The notes under the pieces: model-generated | Database searches by the model: none | What the model saw: only the letters and a program-made list of their open reading frames with translations | Told to the model about the DNA's origin: nothing | Position numbers and translations under genes: made by a program | Assembly (NCBI GenBank): GCA_937879965.1 | Contig: CALFMP010000036.1 | Coordinates: 124,001 to 188,000, forward strand | Length of the DNA: 64,000 nt | Reading direction: 5' to 3' | DNA from: QKMZ01 sp012965515 | Lineage (GTDB): Bacteria > Cyanobacteriota > Vampirovibrionia > Obscuribacterales > Obscuribacteraceae | Shown: piece after piece, positions 24,646-33,485 of the stretch | Layout of the letters: each line of letters begins with the position of its first letter | Position numbering within the stretch: the first letter of the stretch is position 1

Positions 24646-27285
24646 TCACTTCTGCCACTGTATTGCCTTGTGGAGTTCAGCGTATCCTTCTTTGGAATGG
24701 GGCTGAGCATCAACAGTCCTATAAAAGAGCTGTTTGGCAATCTCGACCACGACAAGATATGTAATAGCAATACCCGCCAATATTGCGTAGAACACCAAAG
24801 GCAGCGGCTTGAATCCGAGACTTTCCCCCCAGGGTTGCAAGGTCAGCAAGCAAGCACTTGCCACTACAGCCAGACTCAATACTGTCAAAAATTTTCCAGG
24901 GTGGCTGGCAAAGCAAGAACGCTTTGTTCGGATTACAAAAATAACGAGGATTTGTGTGGCTAGAGACTCTACGAACCAGCCTGTGTGAAAGAGAGCTTCA
25001 TTTGCTTTAAGAACTGCGATGAGAAGGTAAAAGGTGATGAAGTCGAAGACTGAGCTAATCGGCCCGATCGTGAGCATGAAATGGCGAATGAAGGAAATAT
25101 CTCCGCGAGTTGGCTTGGAAAGCGTCTCCTCATCTACATTGTCTGTTGGTAGTGCTAATTCTGAGAGGTCATAGAGAAGGTTGTTGAGAAGGATTTGCAC
25201 TGGCAACATAGGTAGAAATGGCAAAAATATCGTTGCCAATGCCATGCTAAACATGTTGCCAAAATTGGAACTTGTTGCCATCAAGATGTACTTCTGGACA
25301 TTGCCGAAGGCTTTTCTTCCTTCTCTAATGCCGGCGTGGAGCACCTCAAGATCCTGCTTTAGAAGTACCATGTCCGCTGCCTGTTTTGCGACGTCTACGG
25401 CCGTATCAACCGAAATGCCGACATCAGAGCAGTGTAGTGATGGAGCATCATTAATCCCATCTCCCAAAAAGCCGACGATGTTTCCTCGCTCTTTCAGGGC
25501 TCTAATTATTCTCGTCTTTTGTGCGGGGTTAACCCGACAGAATAAGTTTGTTGATAGTGCTCGAGCTTGCAGTCCGCGATCATCCAGTTCGTTTAACTCA
25601 TTTCCTGTTAGTACACCCTTCACTTCAAATCCGAGTTTTTCGCAAACGTGCTTGGCCACGAGTTCGTGATCGCCGCTTAAGACTTTTACTTCAACATTGT
25701 CCGCTTGAAGCTCTTTGATTGCCGCGGCCGCTGACTGTTTCGGTGGGTCTAAGAAGGCCGCAAATCCTGCAAAGACCAGCTCGGTCTCATCGTCAAGCCT
25801 GGCATGGTCATGTTTTTCATCTACGATTCTGTAGGCAATTGCGAGTATGTGAAAACCCTCACTCGCAAGTTTTTCGAACAAACAGTCTATTTGTCTTTTG
25901 CACTCCGCCGTGAGGGCGGCTGGCAGTCCATTCGACCACTCGAATTCTGTACAAAGATTGAGAATACTGTCCGGAGCACCTTTCACCGCCAGAATTCGCT
26001 TATTCTTGTGCTGGGCGAGAACAGAAACTCTTCTTCGTTCAAAATCGAAAGGGACTTCATCCAGTTTTTGCCAGTCGGAGATATCCATCTCTTCATGCGC
26101 CAGAATTGCGTCGTCCAGAGGGCTTCTGACGCCTGTTTCAAAAAAACTGTTGACATATGCTAATTCCAAAACTCTTTGGCTGTCATTGCCTTGTGAATCA
26201 ACATGCTTCTCCAGAACGATTTTGCCTTCGGTCAAAGTACCTGTTTTATCTGTGCACAGGATTTCCATAGAACCCAGGTCTTGAACAGCCGAGAGTCTTT
26301 TTACAATGACCTGCGCCTTGGACATTTTTAGTGCCCCGCCTGTCAAAGTGACTGTGATTACCATCGGCAAAAGTTCCGGAGTCAGTCCCACTGCCAGTGC
26401 CACTCCGAAAAGAAGCGATTGCAATAATGGTCGGTGGAATGCAACATTGACTGCGAAGGCGAATACAACAAGAACAAGCGTAAAGCGCATAATCAGCATG
26501 CCGAACTTGCGAATACCTATCTCGAAAGATGTTTCCGGACGGCGTTTTGCCAGGTTGCCGGAAATGCCACCGAGGACGGTGAACTTCCCGGTATGCACAA
26601 TGCGAAGTTTAGCTATGCCACTGACTACCGAACTGCCCGCAAAGACAAAGTGCGCTGCATTCAAATCGCTTTCTTCCAGACTGTTTCCTGCGATTTTTTC
26701 AAGAACTTCTGCCGCATCTTTCGCTGCTGTTTTCTCTACCGGATAAGATTCACCGGTAAGCATCGACTGATTGACGAAGAAGTCCTTTGAGTCAAGAATT
26801 AGCCCGTCGGCCGGGATCAGATCTCCTGCCGAAAGCAGGACGAGATCACCCGGCACGATTTCTTTGCTTGGTATAGCTCGCTTCTTTCCGTCACGCACAA
26901 CAGTGTTCGTTACGGAAACACTCGCAGACAGCTTTTCAACTGCCTGGTCCGCGCGATATTGTTGAAGAAAATCCAGCGTAATGCTGATAGTAATTATGGC
27001 AAAGATAATAATTGATCCTGCCATTTCGCCGGTGAAGGCGGAGACAAGCCCGGCGCTCAGAAGAATGAGAACCAGGGGATTTTTGAATCGCGATAACAGG
27101 TCGGTTGACCAGTGCGTTTTGCGCGACTTTTCCGGCACATTCTCGCCGAACGTTTGAAAACGTTGCCGGGCTTGCTCCTCAGAAAGACCGCTTTGGGCGG
27201 TTGATTCGTGACTATCCAACACTTGCCTTAGCAATTGTTGTGTCTTATGCGAACCATCAAGAGGCTTTCGGGAGAGTGAAAGCAT
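24646..27285 (-). CDS. mgtA: MgtA-type magnesium-translocating P-type ATPase
   Basis: The 879-residue P-type ATPase has the actuator motif TGES, phosphorylation motif DKTGTLTEG, hinge GDGINDAPSL and a C-terminal domain with NNLLYDLSELALPTDNVDEE, which is characteristic of the Mg2+ importers MgtA/MgtB (P3B). It spans the inner membrane about ten times. It overlaps the small membrane-protein gene upstream by 29 bp, so the two are translationally coupled, and is followed by a USP. Mg2+ uptake would support ribosomes and ATP pools under stress. Confidence 0.92.
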   Translation of the reverse strand: MLSLSRKPLDGSHKTQQLLRQVLDSHESTAQSGLSEEQARQRFQTFGENVPEKSRKTHWSTDLLSRFKNPLVLILLSAGLVSAFTGEMAGSIIIFAIITISITLDFLQQYRADQAVEKLSASVSVTNTVVRDGKKRAIPSKEIVPGDLVLLSAGDLIPADGLILDSKDFFVNQSMLTGESYPVEKTAAKDAAEVLEKIAGNSLEESDLNAAHFVFAGSSVVSGIAKLRIVHTGKFTVLGGISGNLAKRRPETSFEIGIRKFGMLIMRFTLVLVVFAFAVNVAFHRPLLQSLLFGVALAVGLTPELLPMVITVTLTGGALKMSKAQVIVKRLSAVQDLGSMEILCTDKTGTLTEGKIVLEKHVDSQGNDSQRVLELAYVNSFFETGVRSPLDDAILAHEEMDISDWQKLDEVPFDFERRRVSVLAQHKNKRILAVKGAPDSILNLCTEFEWSNGLPAALTAECKRQIDCLFEKLASEGFHILAIAYRIVDEKHDHARLDDETELVFAGFAAFLDPPKQSAAAAIKELQADNVEVKVLSGDHELVAKHVCEKLGFEVKGVLTGNELNELDDRGLQARALSTNLFCRVNPAQKTRIIRALKERGNIVGFLGDGINDAPSLHCSDVGISVDTAVDVAKQAADMVLLKQDLEVLHAGIREGRKAFGNVQKYILMATSSNFGNMFSMALATIFLPFLPMLPVQILLNNLLYDLSELALPTDNVDEETLSKPTRGDISFIRHFMLTIGPISSVFDFITFYLLIAVLKANEALFHTGWFVESLATQILVIFVIRTKRSCFASHPGKFLTVLSLAVVASACLLTLQPWGESLGFKPLPLVFYAILAGIAITYLVVVEIAKQLFYRTVDAQPHSKEGYAELHKAIQWQK

Positions 27286-27637
27286 ATTCCTCTTGTCCTG
27301 CTTCTTCCGGCTTCTCTTCGTCTTCGTTAAAGTCTTCGCCTTCGGCGTTTTCGATCAGTTCTGCGTTTTCTTCCAAACGTCCGTTGAAGACAACGTCGAC
27401 TAGTCCAAAGAAAAGCAAACCGGCATTAGCACCGACTGCTGCACCAGCAGTGACAGCGCCGACTAAACTAGCCGGGGAAATCAAATGCATCAACCATACG
27501 GCAGTAAGGTAGCCACCAATCAAAGTGCCAGCGATTACCGAGAAGATGAAACCCTTGAATATCGGCTTTTCTGTCGAAAGCACAAAATCGGGTTTGATTT
27601 CTGTGAGTTTTCCATTCATACCTAGTTGGGCAAACAT
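27257..27637 (-). CDS. Small membrane protein coupled to mgtA
   Basis: The 126-residue protein has two hydrophobic helices (about residues 28-50 and 56-80) rich in Gly and Ala, and a strongly acidic C-terminal tail (repeated Glu/Asp). The ATG at 27637 is chosen because GAGGAGT lies eight bases upstream. No family recognised. Overlap with the mgtA start suggests an accessory subunit. A candidate operator lies about 100 bp upstream at 27740. Confidence 0.65.
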   Translation of the reverse strand: MFAQLGMNGKLTEIKPDFVLSTEKPIFKGFIFSVIAGTLIGGYLTAVWLMHLISPASLVGAVTAGAAVGANAGLLFFGLVDVVFNGRLEENAELIENAEGEDFNEDEEKPEEAGQEEYAFTLPKAS

Positions 27638-27739
27638 AGTTGTTACTCCTCGATTTCCTTGAGCCGCACTTGCGTCTGTCACTTCGCTCGACGGTTTGGG
27701 CTCGACGTCCCTATCGTCCCACTGCATGCTGGGCGGCCC

Positions 27740-27757
27740 ATCGTTCTCAAGGTTGAA
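27740..27757. promoter_or_regulatory. Candidate regulon operator L (mgtA-USP-ftsH operon)
   Basis: ATCGTTC-TCA-AGGTTGAA shares its first 12 bases with the site upstream of the third ATPase gene (45841). It lies 103 bp before the start of the leftward operon at 27637. The 27638-27979 gap holds this site and the one at 27830 and no gene. Confidence 0.5.
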
Positions 27758-27829
27758 CTGCTAGCCTGCCGCCGCTGCTTCATGTAGAAAGCCGACTGCT
27801 GGGCGTTGCGAGACTTTTACTGTCTGCTA

Positions 27830-27847
27830 ATAGTCCTTAGGTATGAT
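27830..27847 (+). promoter_or_regulatory. Candidate regulon operator A (Ca2+-type ATPase)
   Basis: ATAGTCC-TTA-GGTATGAT is identical outside the 3-bp spacer to the site at 30745, and lies 133 bp upstream of the ATPase start. Confidence 0.6.
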
Positions 27848-27979
27848 TGCTGGTTTTACTGGCTTCTCCGGTCTGGCAGCCCTGCGGACGATACCTGAAA
27901 GCCAGCCGGAACCCATACTGGTTGGGTATTGCCTGCGAGGTCAACCATGCCCAACGGAGTTGCAGAGAAAGGCGCGAGC

Positions 27980-30721
27980 ATGAACGAGACAAGTGTTCCA
28001 GTTTTGCCTGACAAACCGTTTTTCCTTTCCATCGATCGCGCTTCGCTGCTGCCTGCCAAGGAAGTAGTTGAACGTTTAGAATCAGATGCCAGCCGTGGAT
28101 TAACAGCCGAGGAAGTCGCTTCCCGATTGGCTCGTTTTGGTCCTAACGAGCTGGGCAAGAAGGCGCAAGTCAATCCCGTTCGTCTTTTTATCAATCAATT
28201 TATTTCAACTGTAGTAGGTCTGCTAATAGTCGCGGCTATCGTGTCTGAGTGCGCAGGCGAACACTTGCAAGCTGCAGGCATTGCTATTGCCGTTTTGATA
28301 AATGGCATCGTCGGTTTCATTACCGAATACAAGGCCCAGGTATCGCTTGCCGCGTTGGAAAAGCTCTCCGGTCCTGTTTCTCGAGTACGCAGGGGCGGGC
28401 AGGATTTTGAAGTTCCTGCCAGCGAGATAGTTCCAGGCGATGTCCTCATCCTGGAGGAAGGGGCCCGGGTTCCTGCCGATGTGAGACTTTTGAGCGCGGC
28501 ATCGCTCAGCCTTGATGAGTCAATGCTTTCCGGTGAGAGTATTCCAGTATATAAATCGAGTGAGCTTGGTGACGAAACCGAACAAGTCACAGTTGCATAT
28601 CAAGGAACCTTGATTCTCAAGGGCAGGGCTAAGGCGCTCGTTGTTGCAACTGGAAGTAACACTAAACTGGGGCAGCTAGGACATTCACTGACTGAAATTC
28701 GCGCCAAAGCAACACCATTGCAAGACGACCTGGAGAAACTCGGTAAACAACTTAGTCTATTTACTGTGGTTGTATGTGCCGCTCTCTTTTGCTTGGGGCT
28801 TTTGCACGGCGAGAAACCGTGGGAAATGGTTCAAGTTTCCATCGCATTGGCAGTTGCCGCGATTCCGGAGGGATTGCCCGTAGTCGCCACATTGGCACTG
28901 GCTACAGGAACGAACCGGATGGTAAAGCTGGGCGCCTTGATTAGAAAGCTTAGTGCTGTTGAAACTTTGGGATGCACCGAGGTCATTTGCACCGACAAGA
29001 CCGGTACTCTGACGCAAAATCAAATGACAGTAACTGATATCGTGCTTGACGGGCGACACTTGAACGTATCTGGCCTTGGATACACACCTGAAGGCGAGTT
29101 CTCTGAGAACAATTGCGTTGTGCTTAAGGAAGAACGCTCATTTTTGAAACCTTTGCTGACTGCTGCTGTTCTTTGTAATGATGCGAAGCTGGAAATGCAT
29201 GAAGATGCGCAGTGGCATATACACGGAGATCCCACAGAGGGAGCACTTTTGACGGTCGGTCTGAAAGCCGGCATCGAACAGAAAAGCAGCAGAGAAGAGC
29301 TGCCGAGGCAGAAAGAATTTCCTTTTGAACTTAGCCGAAAACGAATGACGACTATACATCAGTCTCAAGGCGGAGACTTTCTTGCTTACACAAAAGGCGC
29401 TCCCGAAACAGTTTTGGCTCTATGCAAGAATTACCTCTCCTCTAATGGCGTAAGCGAGCTCGATCAGCCTCGTCGTGAATGGTTCCTCTCCAAGAATATT
29501 GAGCTCGCGAGCAAAGGTCTACGAGTGCTAGGGCTGGCTGCTCGAGATCTCGGCACGCGTAAAGTTGCAGCACACGCCGATGCCGAATCGGATATGACTT
29601 TCCTTGGATTAATCGGAATGTCTGATCGTCCAAAAGAAGGTGTCTTAGAGGCCATTGAGGAATGCAAGCGAGCTGGAATCAAAGTGATAATGCTTACGGG
29701 AGACCAGCCGGCGACAGCTGTTTCGATTGCCTCGGATCTGAACATATTGCCTTCGGCCCCACGTGATGCTGATGCTCTTCCTCTGAGTTTTACAAGCAAT
29801 AACGATGTCGTCATCGGCAGAGACTTGGAGAAGATGGATGCCGAGCAAGTGAAAGAACGTCTATCTCATTGCTCTGTATTGGCAAGAGTTCAGCCCGAAG
29901 CGAAGCTATCAATTGTGCAGGCGTTGCAATCGGCTGGCAAAGTAGTTGCTATGACTGGTGACGGTATCAACGATGCTCCTGCGCTTCAACAATCGGACAT
30001 TGGCGTGGCCATGGGCAGATCCGGAACTTCTCTAGCTCGCGAGGCTTCTGACATGGTAATCACCGATGACAATTTCCCTACGATCGTGCATGCGGTCGAG
30101 CAGGGGCGTGTCATTTACTCGAATATATCGTGTGCGGTTGCCTATTTGCTTACCGCGAGCCTCGCCTCTGTATTGACAGTTGCTGCTGCTGTCGTGTTTG
30201 ACACGGGTCTCCCGCTTTCTCCTCTGCAACTTTTGTGGTTGAACCTGATAATGCACATATTTCCAGGCTTGGGTCTTGTTTTGCAAAAGGCACGGCCCGG
30301 GATTATGCGAGAGGCTCCACGGGGCAGAAAGCAATCTTTACTTGGCAGAAAGGAATACATACAGATTTTTATGAGGGGTGCGGTTGTTTCTCTTGTAACC
30401 ATTCTTGCGGCCGAATCAGTGCGTGGTCAGTCCCTGGAGTATGTAAGAAGTGTGGTTTTAGCGACAATTTCTGTAGCACTCTTATTGCAGTCCTGGTCTT
30501 GGCTGGCCGCCAGACGCCCAGCTGACGATTGGTCGTATTTGAGTAGCGGGGCTATGTATCTCAATACGGTTATGGGAATTGGCTTGCTCCTTGTGGCAAC
30601 GTTATTTCCACCCATGCAAGCTATTTTGGAAACAGTCAATCTTACTGCTCAGGCCTGGTCGGCAACAATTTTGTTTGCGCTATTCTCGTTTCTCCTGACA
30701 TCTTTGATACAGGACTATTAG
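27980..30721 (+). CDS. P2-type cation-transporting ATPase (Ca2+-ATPase/CtpF-like)
   Basis: The 913-residue protein has TGES, DKTGTLTQNQMTV, GDGINDAPALQQSDIG and a PEGLP motif in M4, placing it in the P2A/P2-type group. M6 reads LLWLNLIMHIFPGLGL: the Asp usually found in SERCA M6 is replaced by His, so ion specificity may differ from classical Ca2+ pumps. In mycobacteria a P2 ATPase (CtpF) belongs to the DosR regulon. The ATG at 27980 has AAAGG seven bases upstream; an in-frame start at 27929 lacks this. A strong candidate operator lies upstream. Confidence 0.9.
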   Translation: MNETSVPVLPDKPFFLSIDRASLLPAKEVVERLESDASRGLTAEEVASRLARFGPNELGKKAQVNPVRLFINQFISTVVGLLIVAAIVSECAGEHLQAAGIAIAVLINGIVGFITEYKAQVSLAALEKLSGPVSRVRRGGQDFEVPASEIVPGDVLILEEGARVPADVRLLSAASLSLDESMLSGESIPVYKSSELGDETEQVTVAYQGTLILKGRAKALVVATGSNTKLGQLGHSLTEIRAKATPLQDDLEKLGKQLSLFTVVVCAALFCLGLLHGEKPWEMVQVSIALAVAAIPEGLPVVATLALATGTNRMVKLGALIRKLSAVETLGCTEVICTDKTGTLTQNQMTVTDIVLDGRHLNVSGLGYTPEGEFSENNCVVLKEERSFLKPLLTAAVLCNDAKLEMHEDAQWHIHGDPTEGALLTVGLKAGIEQKSSREELPRQKEFPFELSRKRMTTIHQSQGGDFLAYTKGAPETVLALCKNYLSSNGVSELDQPRREWFLSKNIELASKGLRVLGLAARDLGTRKVAAHADAESDMTFLGLIGMSDRPKEGVLEAIEECKRAGIKVIMLTGDQPATAVSIASDLNILPSAPRDADALPLSFTSNNDVVIGRDLEKMDAEQVKERLSHCSVLARVQPEAKLSIVQALQSAGKVVAMTGDGINDAPALQQSDIGVAMGRSGTSLAREASDMVITDDNFPTIVHAVEQGRVIYSNISCAVAYLLTASLASVLTVAAAVVFDTGLPLSPLQLLWLNLIMHIFPGLGLVLQKARPGIMREAPRGRKQSLLGRKEYIQIFMRGAVVSLVTILAAESVRGQSLEYVRSVVLATISVALLLQSWSWLAARRPADDWSYLSSGAMYLNTVMGIGLLLVATLFPPMQAILETVNLTAQAWSATILFALFSFLLTSLIQDY

Positions 30722-30744
30722 CCGTTTTGGGAGTTTCCGCAGGT

Positions 30745-30762
30745 ATAGTCCGCGGGTATGAT
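30745..30762 (+). promoter_or_regulatory. Candidate regulon operator C (USP at 30845)
   Basis: ATAGTCC-GCG-GGTATGAT matches the site at 27830 at all 15 non-spacer positions. It ends 82 bp before the USP start. Confidence 0.6.
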
Positions 30763-30844
30763 GCGCCGATTTCCTCGAGCTGTTGAAATGGGATGGTTGA
30801 GGGGCAGCAATAACGCCCCTCCAGAAGTTTAAGAGGTGATTTCA

Positions 30845-31315
30845 ATGAAAGTTTTGATCTCAATTGATGAGTCGGAGTATGCCGCAGCAATTGCACAGTT
30901 TGTCGTAGATCATCAGTGGGATAAAGATACGGAGTTTACAGTCATGAGTGTTGTCGAGCCGTTAAAGGTCGGCAACGTGATGGCAGTTCTGCCAGGACCT
31001 ATCCTGGATGAAATGATGGAGAAGAGACAAGAGAATGCTCAGCAAGTAGTTGAAGATACGGTGCGCTCCATAAGCAAAATTGTGTCAAGAGATAAGATTC
31101 GCAAGCAAATTATCGAAGGCTCTCCTACAGAAGAAATAATGAAGGAGATAACGATATCTAAGCCCGACATGCTCCTTATCGGCAGTCATGGACGACATGG
31201 TCTTGATCGAATCATTCTCGGTAGTGTTTCACTCTTTCTCGTGTCTCATGCACCATGCTCGGTGATTGTGATCAAGCCAAAGAGAGCAGGCGGAGAGAAG
31301 AAGCAAGCTGCGTGA
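30845..31315 (+). CDS. Universal stress protein (USP)
   Basis: The 156-residue USP starts KVLISIDESEYAAAIAQF and has ATP loop GSHGRHGLDRIILGSVSLFL, then SHAPCSVIVIK. The ATG at 30845 follows GAGGTGA by a normal distance. It has its own promoter region with the operator at 30745 and appears monocistronic. Confidence 0.93.
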   Translation: MKVLISIDESEYAAAIAQFVVDHQWDKDTEFTVMSVVEPLKVGNVMAVLPGPILDEMMEKRQENAQQVVEDTVRSISKIVSRDKIRKQIIEGSPTEEIMKEITISKPDMLLIGSHGRHGLDRIILGSVSLFLVSHAPCSVIVIKPKRAGGEKKQAA

Positions 31316-31445
31316 TCCCGAATTATCTGTACGAGTATGCTCTACAGTCAATTTTGGCTGTTTTGAAATCATACGCAAGGATCTGATGTTCTTTCTCTAA
31401 CGCGGTTAGCATGGGAACAGAGAAACGAGAGGGGGAGAGACTATA

Positions 31446-31994
31446 ATGAACACTCATGAAAACGGCGAACATCACAGCTTGATGGAGCATTTCTTCCATG
31501 ATAAACACGTGCATTCGCCGCGCATTGAACGCCATGGTGATGTGCTCGATCGTTGCATGTGCACTGAAAAGAAAAACTCGATCGCTTCCTATTATTTGAA
31601 CAGAAGCAGGAAAGAACATCTCGTAGTTTACGTTCGTGTCTCGGACGAAACCATGATTGACGAAAAGGTTTCTTTGATAAAAGATTATTGCAAAGAATTT
31701 GGCTATCAAATAGCTGACATATTCACTGACGTTGCGGATCACCCTTCCTTTGGATTCAAGGCTGCCTTGGATGCTATGGAAAATGCCGACGGACTAATCA
31801 CAGTTGACCTGAATCAGTTTGTCAGCGTAAATGGGGATCGTATTCGTGAACTCAGACCGCTCATCCATCATTTCTTTTGCCGTGGCGGCAAGCATCTGAT
31901 CACCATTAATGATGGCATTGACACCGGCACGGAATTGGGTCAACAGAACGCTATCGATCTTGTCTCCGATACGAGGGTTGGTTTTGAAACATGA
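31446..31994 (+). CDS. Degenerate serine-recombinase (resolvase) N-terminal domain protein
   Basis: The 182-residue protein has a His-rich N-terminus (HEHHSLMEHFF-like composition) and, from residue 60, a resolvase-type fold: VVYVRVSDE (the R-V-S of the catalytic strand), IKDYCKEFGYQI, ALDAMENADGLITVDLNQF and a terminal INDGIDTGTELG. The Arg residues that normally surround the catalytic Ser appear replaced (HPSFGFKAAL instead of an RPGFQ-like segment). No DNA-binding domain or zinc ribbon follows. It is therefore unlikely to recombine DNA and may have been repurposed. It overlaps the next gene by an ATGA, implying translational coupling. Strong ribosome binding site GGGGGAGAG. Confidence 0.65.
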   Translation: MNTHENGEHHSLMEHFFHDKHVHSPRIERHGDVLDRCMCTEKKNSIASYYLNRSRKEHLVVYVRVSDETMIDEKVSLIKDYCKEFGYQIADIFTDVADHPSFGFKAALDAMENADGLITVDLNQFVSVNGDRIRELRPLIHHFFCRGGKHLITINDGIDTGTELGQQNAIDLVSDTRVGFET

Positions 31995-32389
31995 GTCTGC
32001 GTTATCCTAATGCGCGTCTTATGATTTATAACTTGCAGGCGTGTGAGAATTTGTCCGGCGCGCAGGCCCTTGCACGTGGTGCCATTGAATATGGTGTTAT
32101 CAATCCAGATGATGACGGCGCAACCGATCGAGAAGCGCTTGAAGCTATTTCCAGGTGCGACTGCTGTGAAGTCGCACATTGTATTCTGCGCAAACATTTT
32201 GAGACTAAAACCAACCTGGACGGTGAAACTGTGGAGGCGGCGTGGAGGTCTTTGATGAATAGGTTAAAGCAATATCGAAGTGCGCACGGTCAACCTGTGG
32301 AAGGCGAAATCGGTTGCGAAAACGTATGTGGAAAACTGGCGCCAGTGATTTTTGACTTTATGCTTCAGGAAGTACATCGATATTCCTGA
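31991..32389 (+). CDS. Hypothetical Cys-rich protein coupled to resolvase-like gene
   Basis: The 132-residue protein contains a compact cluster SRCDCCEVAHCILRKHF (about residues 54-70) and later Cys residues (IGCENVCGK), compatible with metal binding. It is otherwise helical. No family recognised. Its start overlaps the stop of the resolvase-like gene by four bases, so the two products probably work together. The next gene is 136 bp away, with a candidate operator between. Confidence 0.6.
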   Translation: MSLRYPNARLMIYNLQACENLSGAQALARGAIEYGVINPDDDGATDREALEAISRCDCCEVAHCILRKHFETKTNLDGETVEAAWRSLMNRLKQYRSAHGQPVEGEIGCENVCGKLAPVIFDFMLQEVHRYS

Positions 32390-32430
32390 GAGTCTCTTGC
32401 TCAATCATCCTTTCTGATGAGGATTCGGCA

Positions 32431-32448
32431 ATCGTCTCGACGGTCGAT
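32431..32448. promoter_or_regulatory. Candidate regulon operator K (USP cluster 32526-34961)
   Basis: ATCGTCT-CGA-CGGTCGAT is a palindromic variant with left half close to consensus and right half GGTCGAT. It lies 78 bp before the tandem USP gene. Confidence 0.4.
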
Positions 32449-32525
32449 ACTGTTCTTCTTTCAAAACTGCATCATAGCAAAAGTGTGTCGGTGCTTTGAG
32501 AAACGCAGCTTAGAAGGAATGAGCA

Positions 32526-33452
32526 ATGAAATCAACGAAAATATTAGTTGCAATTGATGGGTCTGAATACAGTCAGAATGCTTCACTTACTGCATTTTGG
32601 ATGGCTAAAGCAACCGATGCGCGCCTTGAAGCCGTGTCAGTAGTCGATCCAAGAATCGTCGATTTGTTTCTTTCACCCGAGTTTGCCGAAGACCTTGGTC
32701 TTAAGCCATCTTTAGATGCATCTGCAAAGATCATTAGGTCCTTAAAAAGAATCGCAAATGCAGTACTAGAATTATGGAAAAAGGACTGTGTGGAACATCT
32801 CGAAGTTGAAGGAAAGGCATGGCTTGTCTTAGGTGACACAACCGAAGAAATTCTGAGTCACGGCAAAGACTGCGATTTAACTGTAGTGGGACACAGAGGT
32901 GCCGGTTACAGATCTCATCAGCCGTCTGCAACTCACTTTAGAATCGGATCGGTAGCCGAACGCGTTGCAGTCGGCGCCAAGAAATCCGTTCTGATCACTG
33001 TTGATCAGCCGAAACAACTGAAGTCTATTCTCGTTGCTTATGACGGCAGCGAAGCCTCCAAAGGGGCACTTCTATTAGGTGAGCAACTAGCGATTGCTAC
33101 AGGTTTGCCGCTCAATGCACTTCATGTTGTTAGAGAAGCGGAGCACGTCAAAGAAGCATCGAGCACCATTGAACTAGGAGCCTCCCTTCTTAGAAACTAT
33201 GTTCCGCCAGAACAGAAGAATACTGGAGCTTCTTCGGTTGCCGTCAAGGAAAAGTCACAGACATTGATGGATTCTGTCTTCGCCATACAAGTTGGAGCGA
33301 CGGGGAAAACAATTTTGAATGAGGCCCATAAGAGGAACGCACTGTTGATTCTGGGCGCTTACGGCTTCCGGGATCCAGAGGAAAACGTCATGGGCAGTAC
33401 GACTACTCAGGTCGTTCGTTCAACCAAGACCAGCGTCCTTGTTTATCGTTAG
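32526..33452 (+). CDS. Tandem-domain universal stress protein
   Basis: The 308-residue protein has two USP domains. The first starts KILVAIDGSEYSQNASLTAF and ends near residue 160 with a modified loop (GHRGAGYRSHQPS, then IGSVAERVAVGAKKSVLI). The second starts SILVAYDGSEASKGALLLGE and ends GAYGFRDPEENVMGSTTTQV. The second loop departs from the G-2x-G-9x-G pattern, so ATP binding there is doubtful. It leads a three-gene USP operon. Confidence 0.9.
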   Translation: MKSTKILVAIDGSEYSQNASLTAFWMAKATDARLEAVSVVDPRIVDLFLSPEFAEDLGLKPSLDASAKIIRSLKRIANAVLELWKKDCVEHLEVEGKAWLVLGDTTEEILSHGKDCDLTVVGHRGAGYRSHQPSATHFRIGSVAERVAVGAKKSVLITVDQPKQLKSILVAYDGSEASKGALLLGEQLAIATGLPLNALHVVREAEHVKEASSTIELGASLLRNYVPPEQKNTGASSVAVKEKSQTLMDSVFAIQVGATGKTILNEAHKRNALLILGAYGFRDPEENVMGSTTTQVVRSTKTSVLVYR

Positions 33453-33485
33453 CACCTATGAATCCAATTCAAACAGGAAAGTTAT

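Noticed and set aside
27840..27847. GGTATGAT as a simple -10 promoter box
   Set aside because: It resembles TATGAT, but the conserved left half ATAGTCC ten bases before it and the inverted-repeat symmetry at 55348 are better explained by an operator. A double role is still possible.
31446..31994. Active site-specific serine recombinase
   Set aside because: The Arg-containing catalytic segment and DNA-binding domain appear missing, and no recombination sites flank it.
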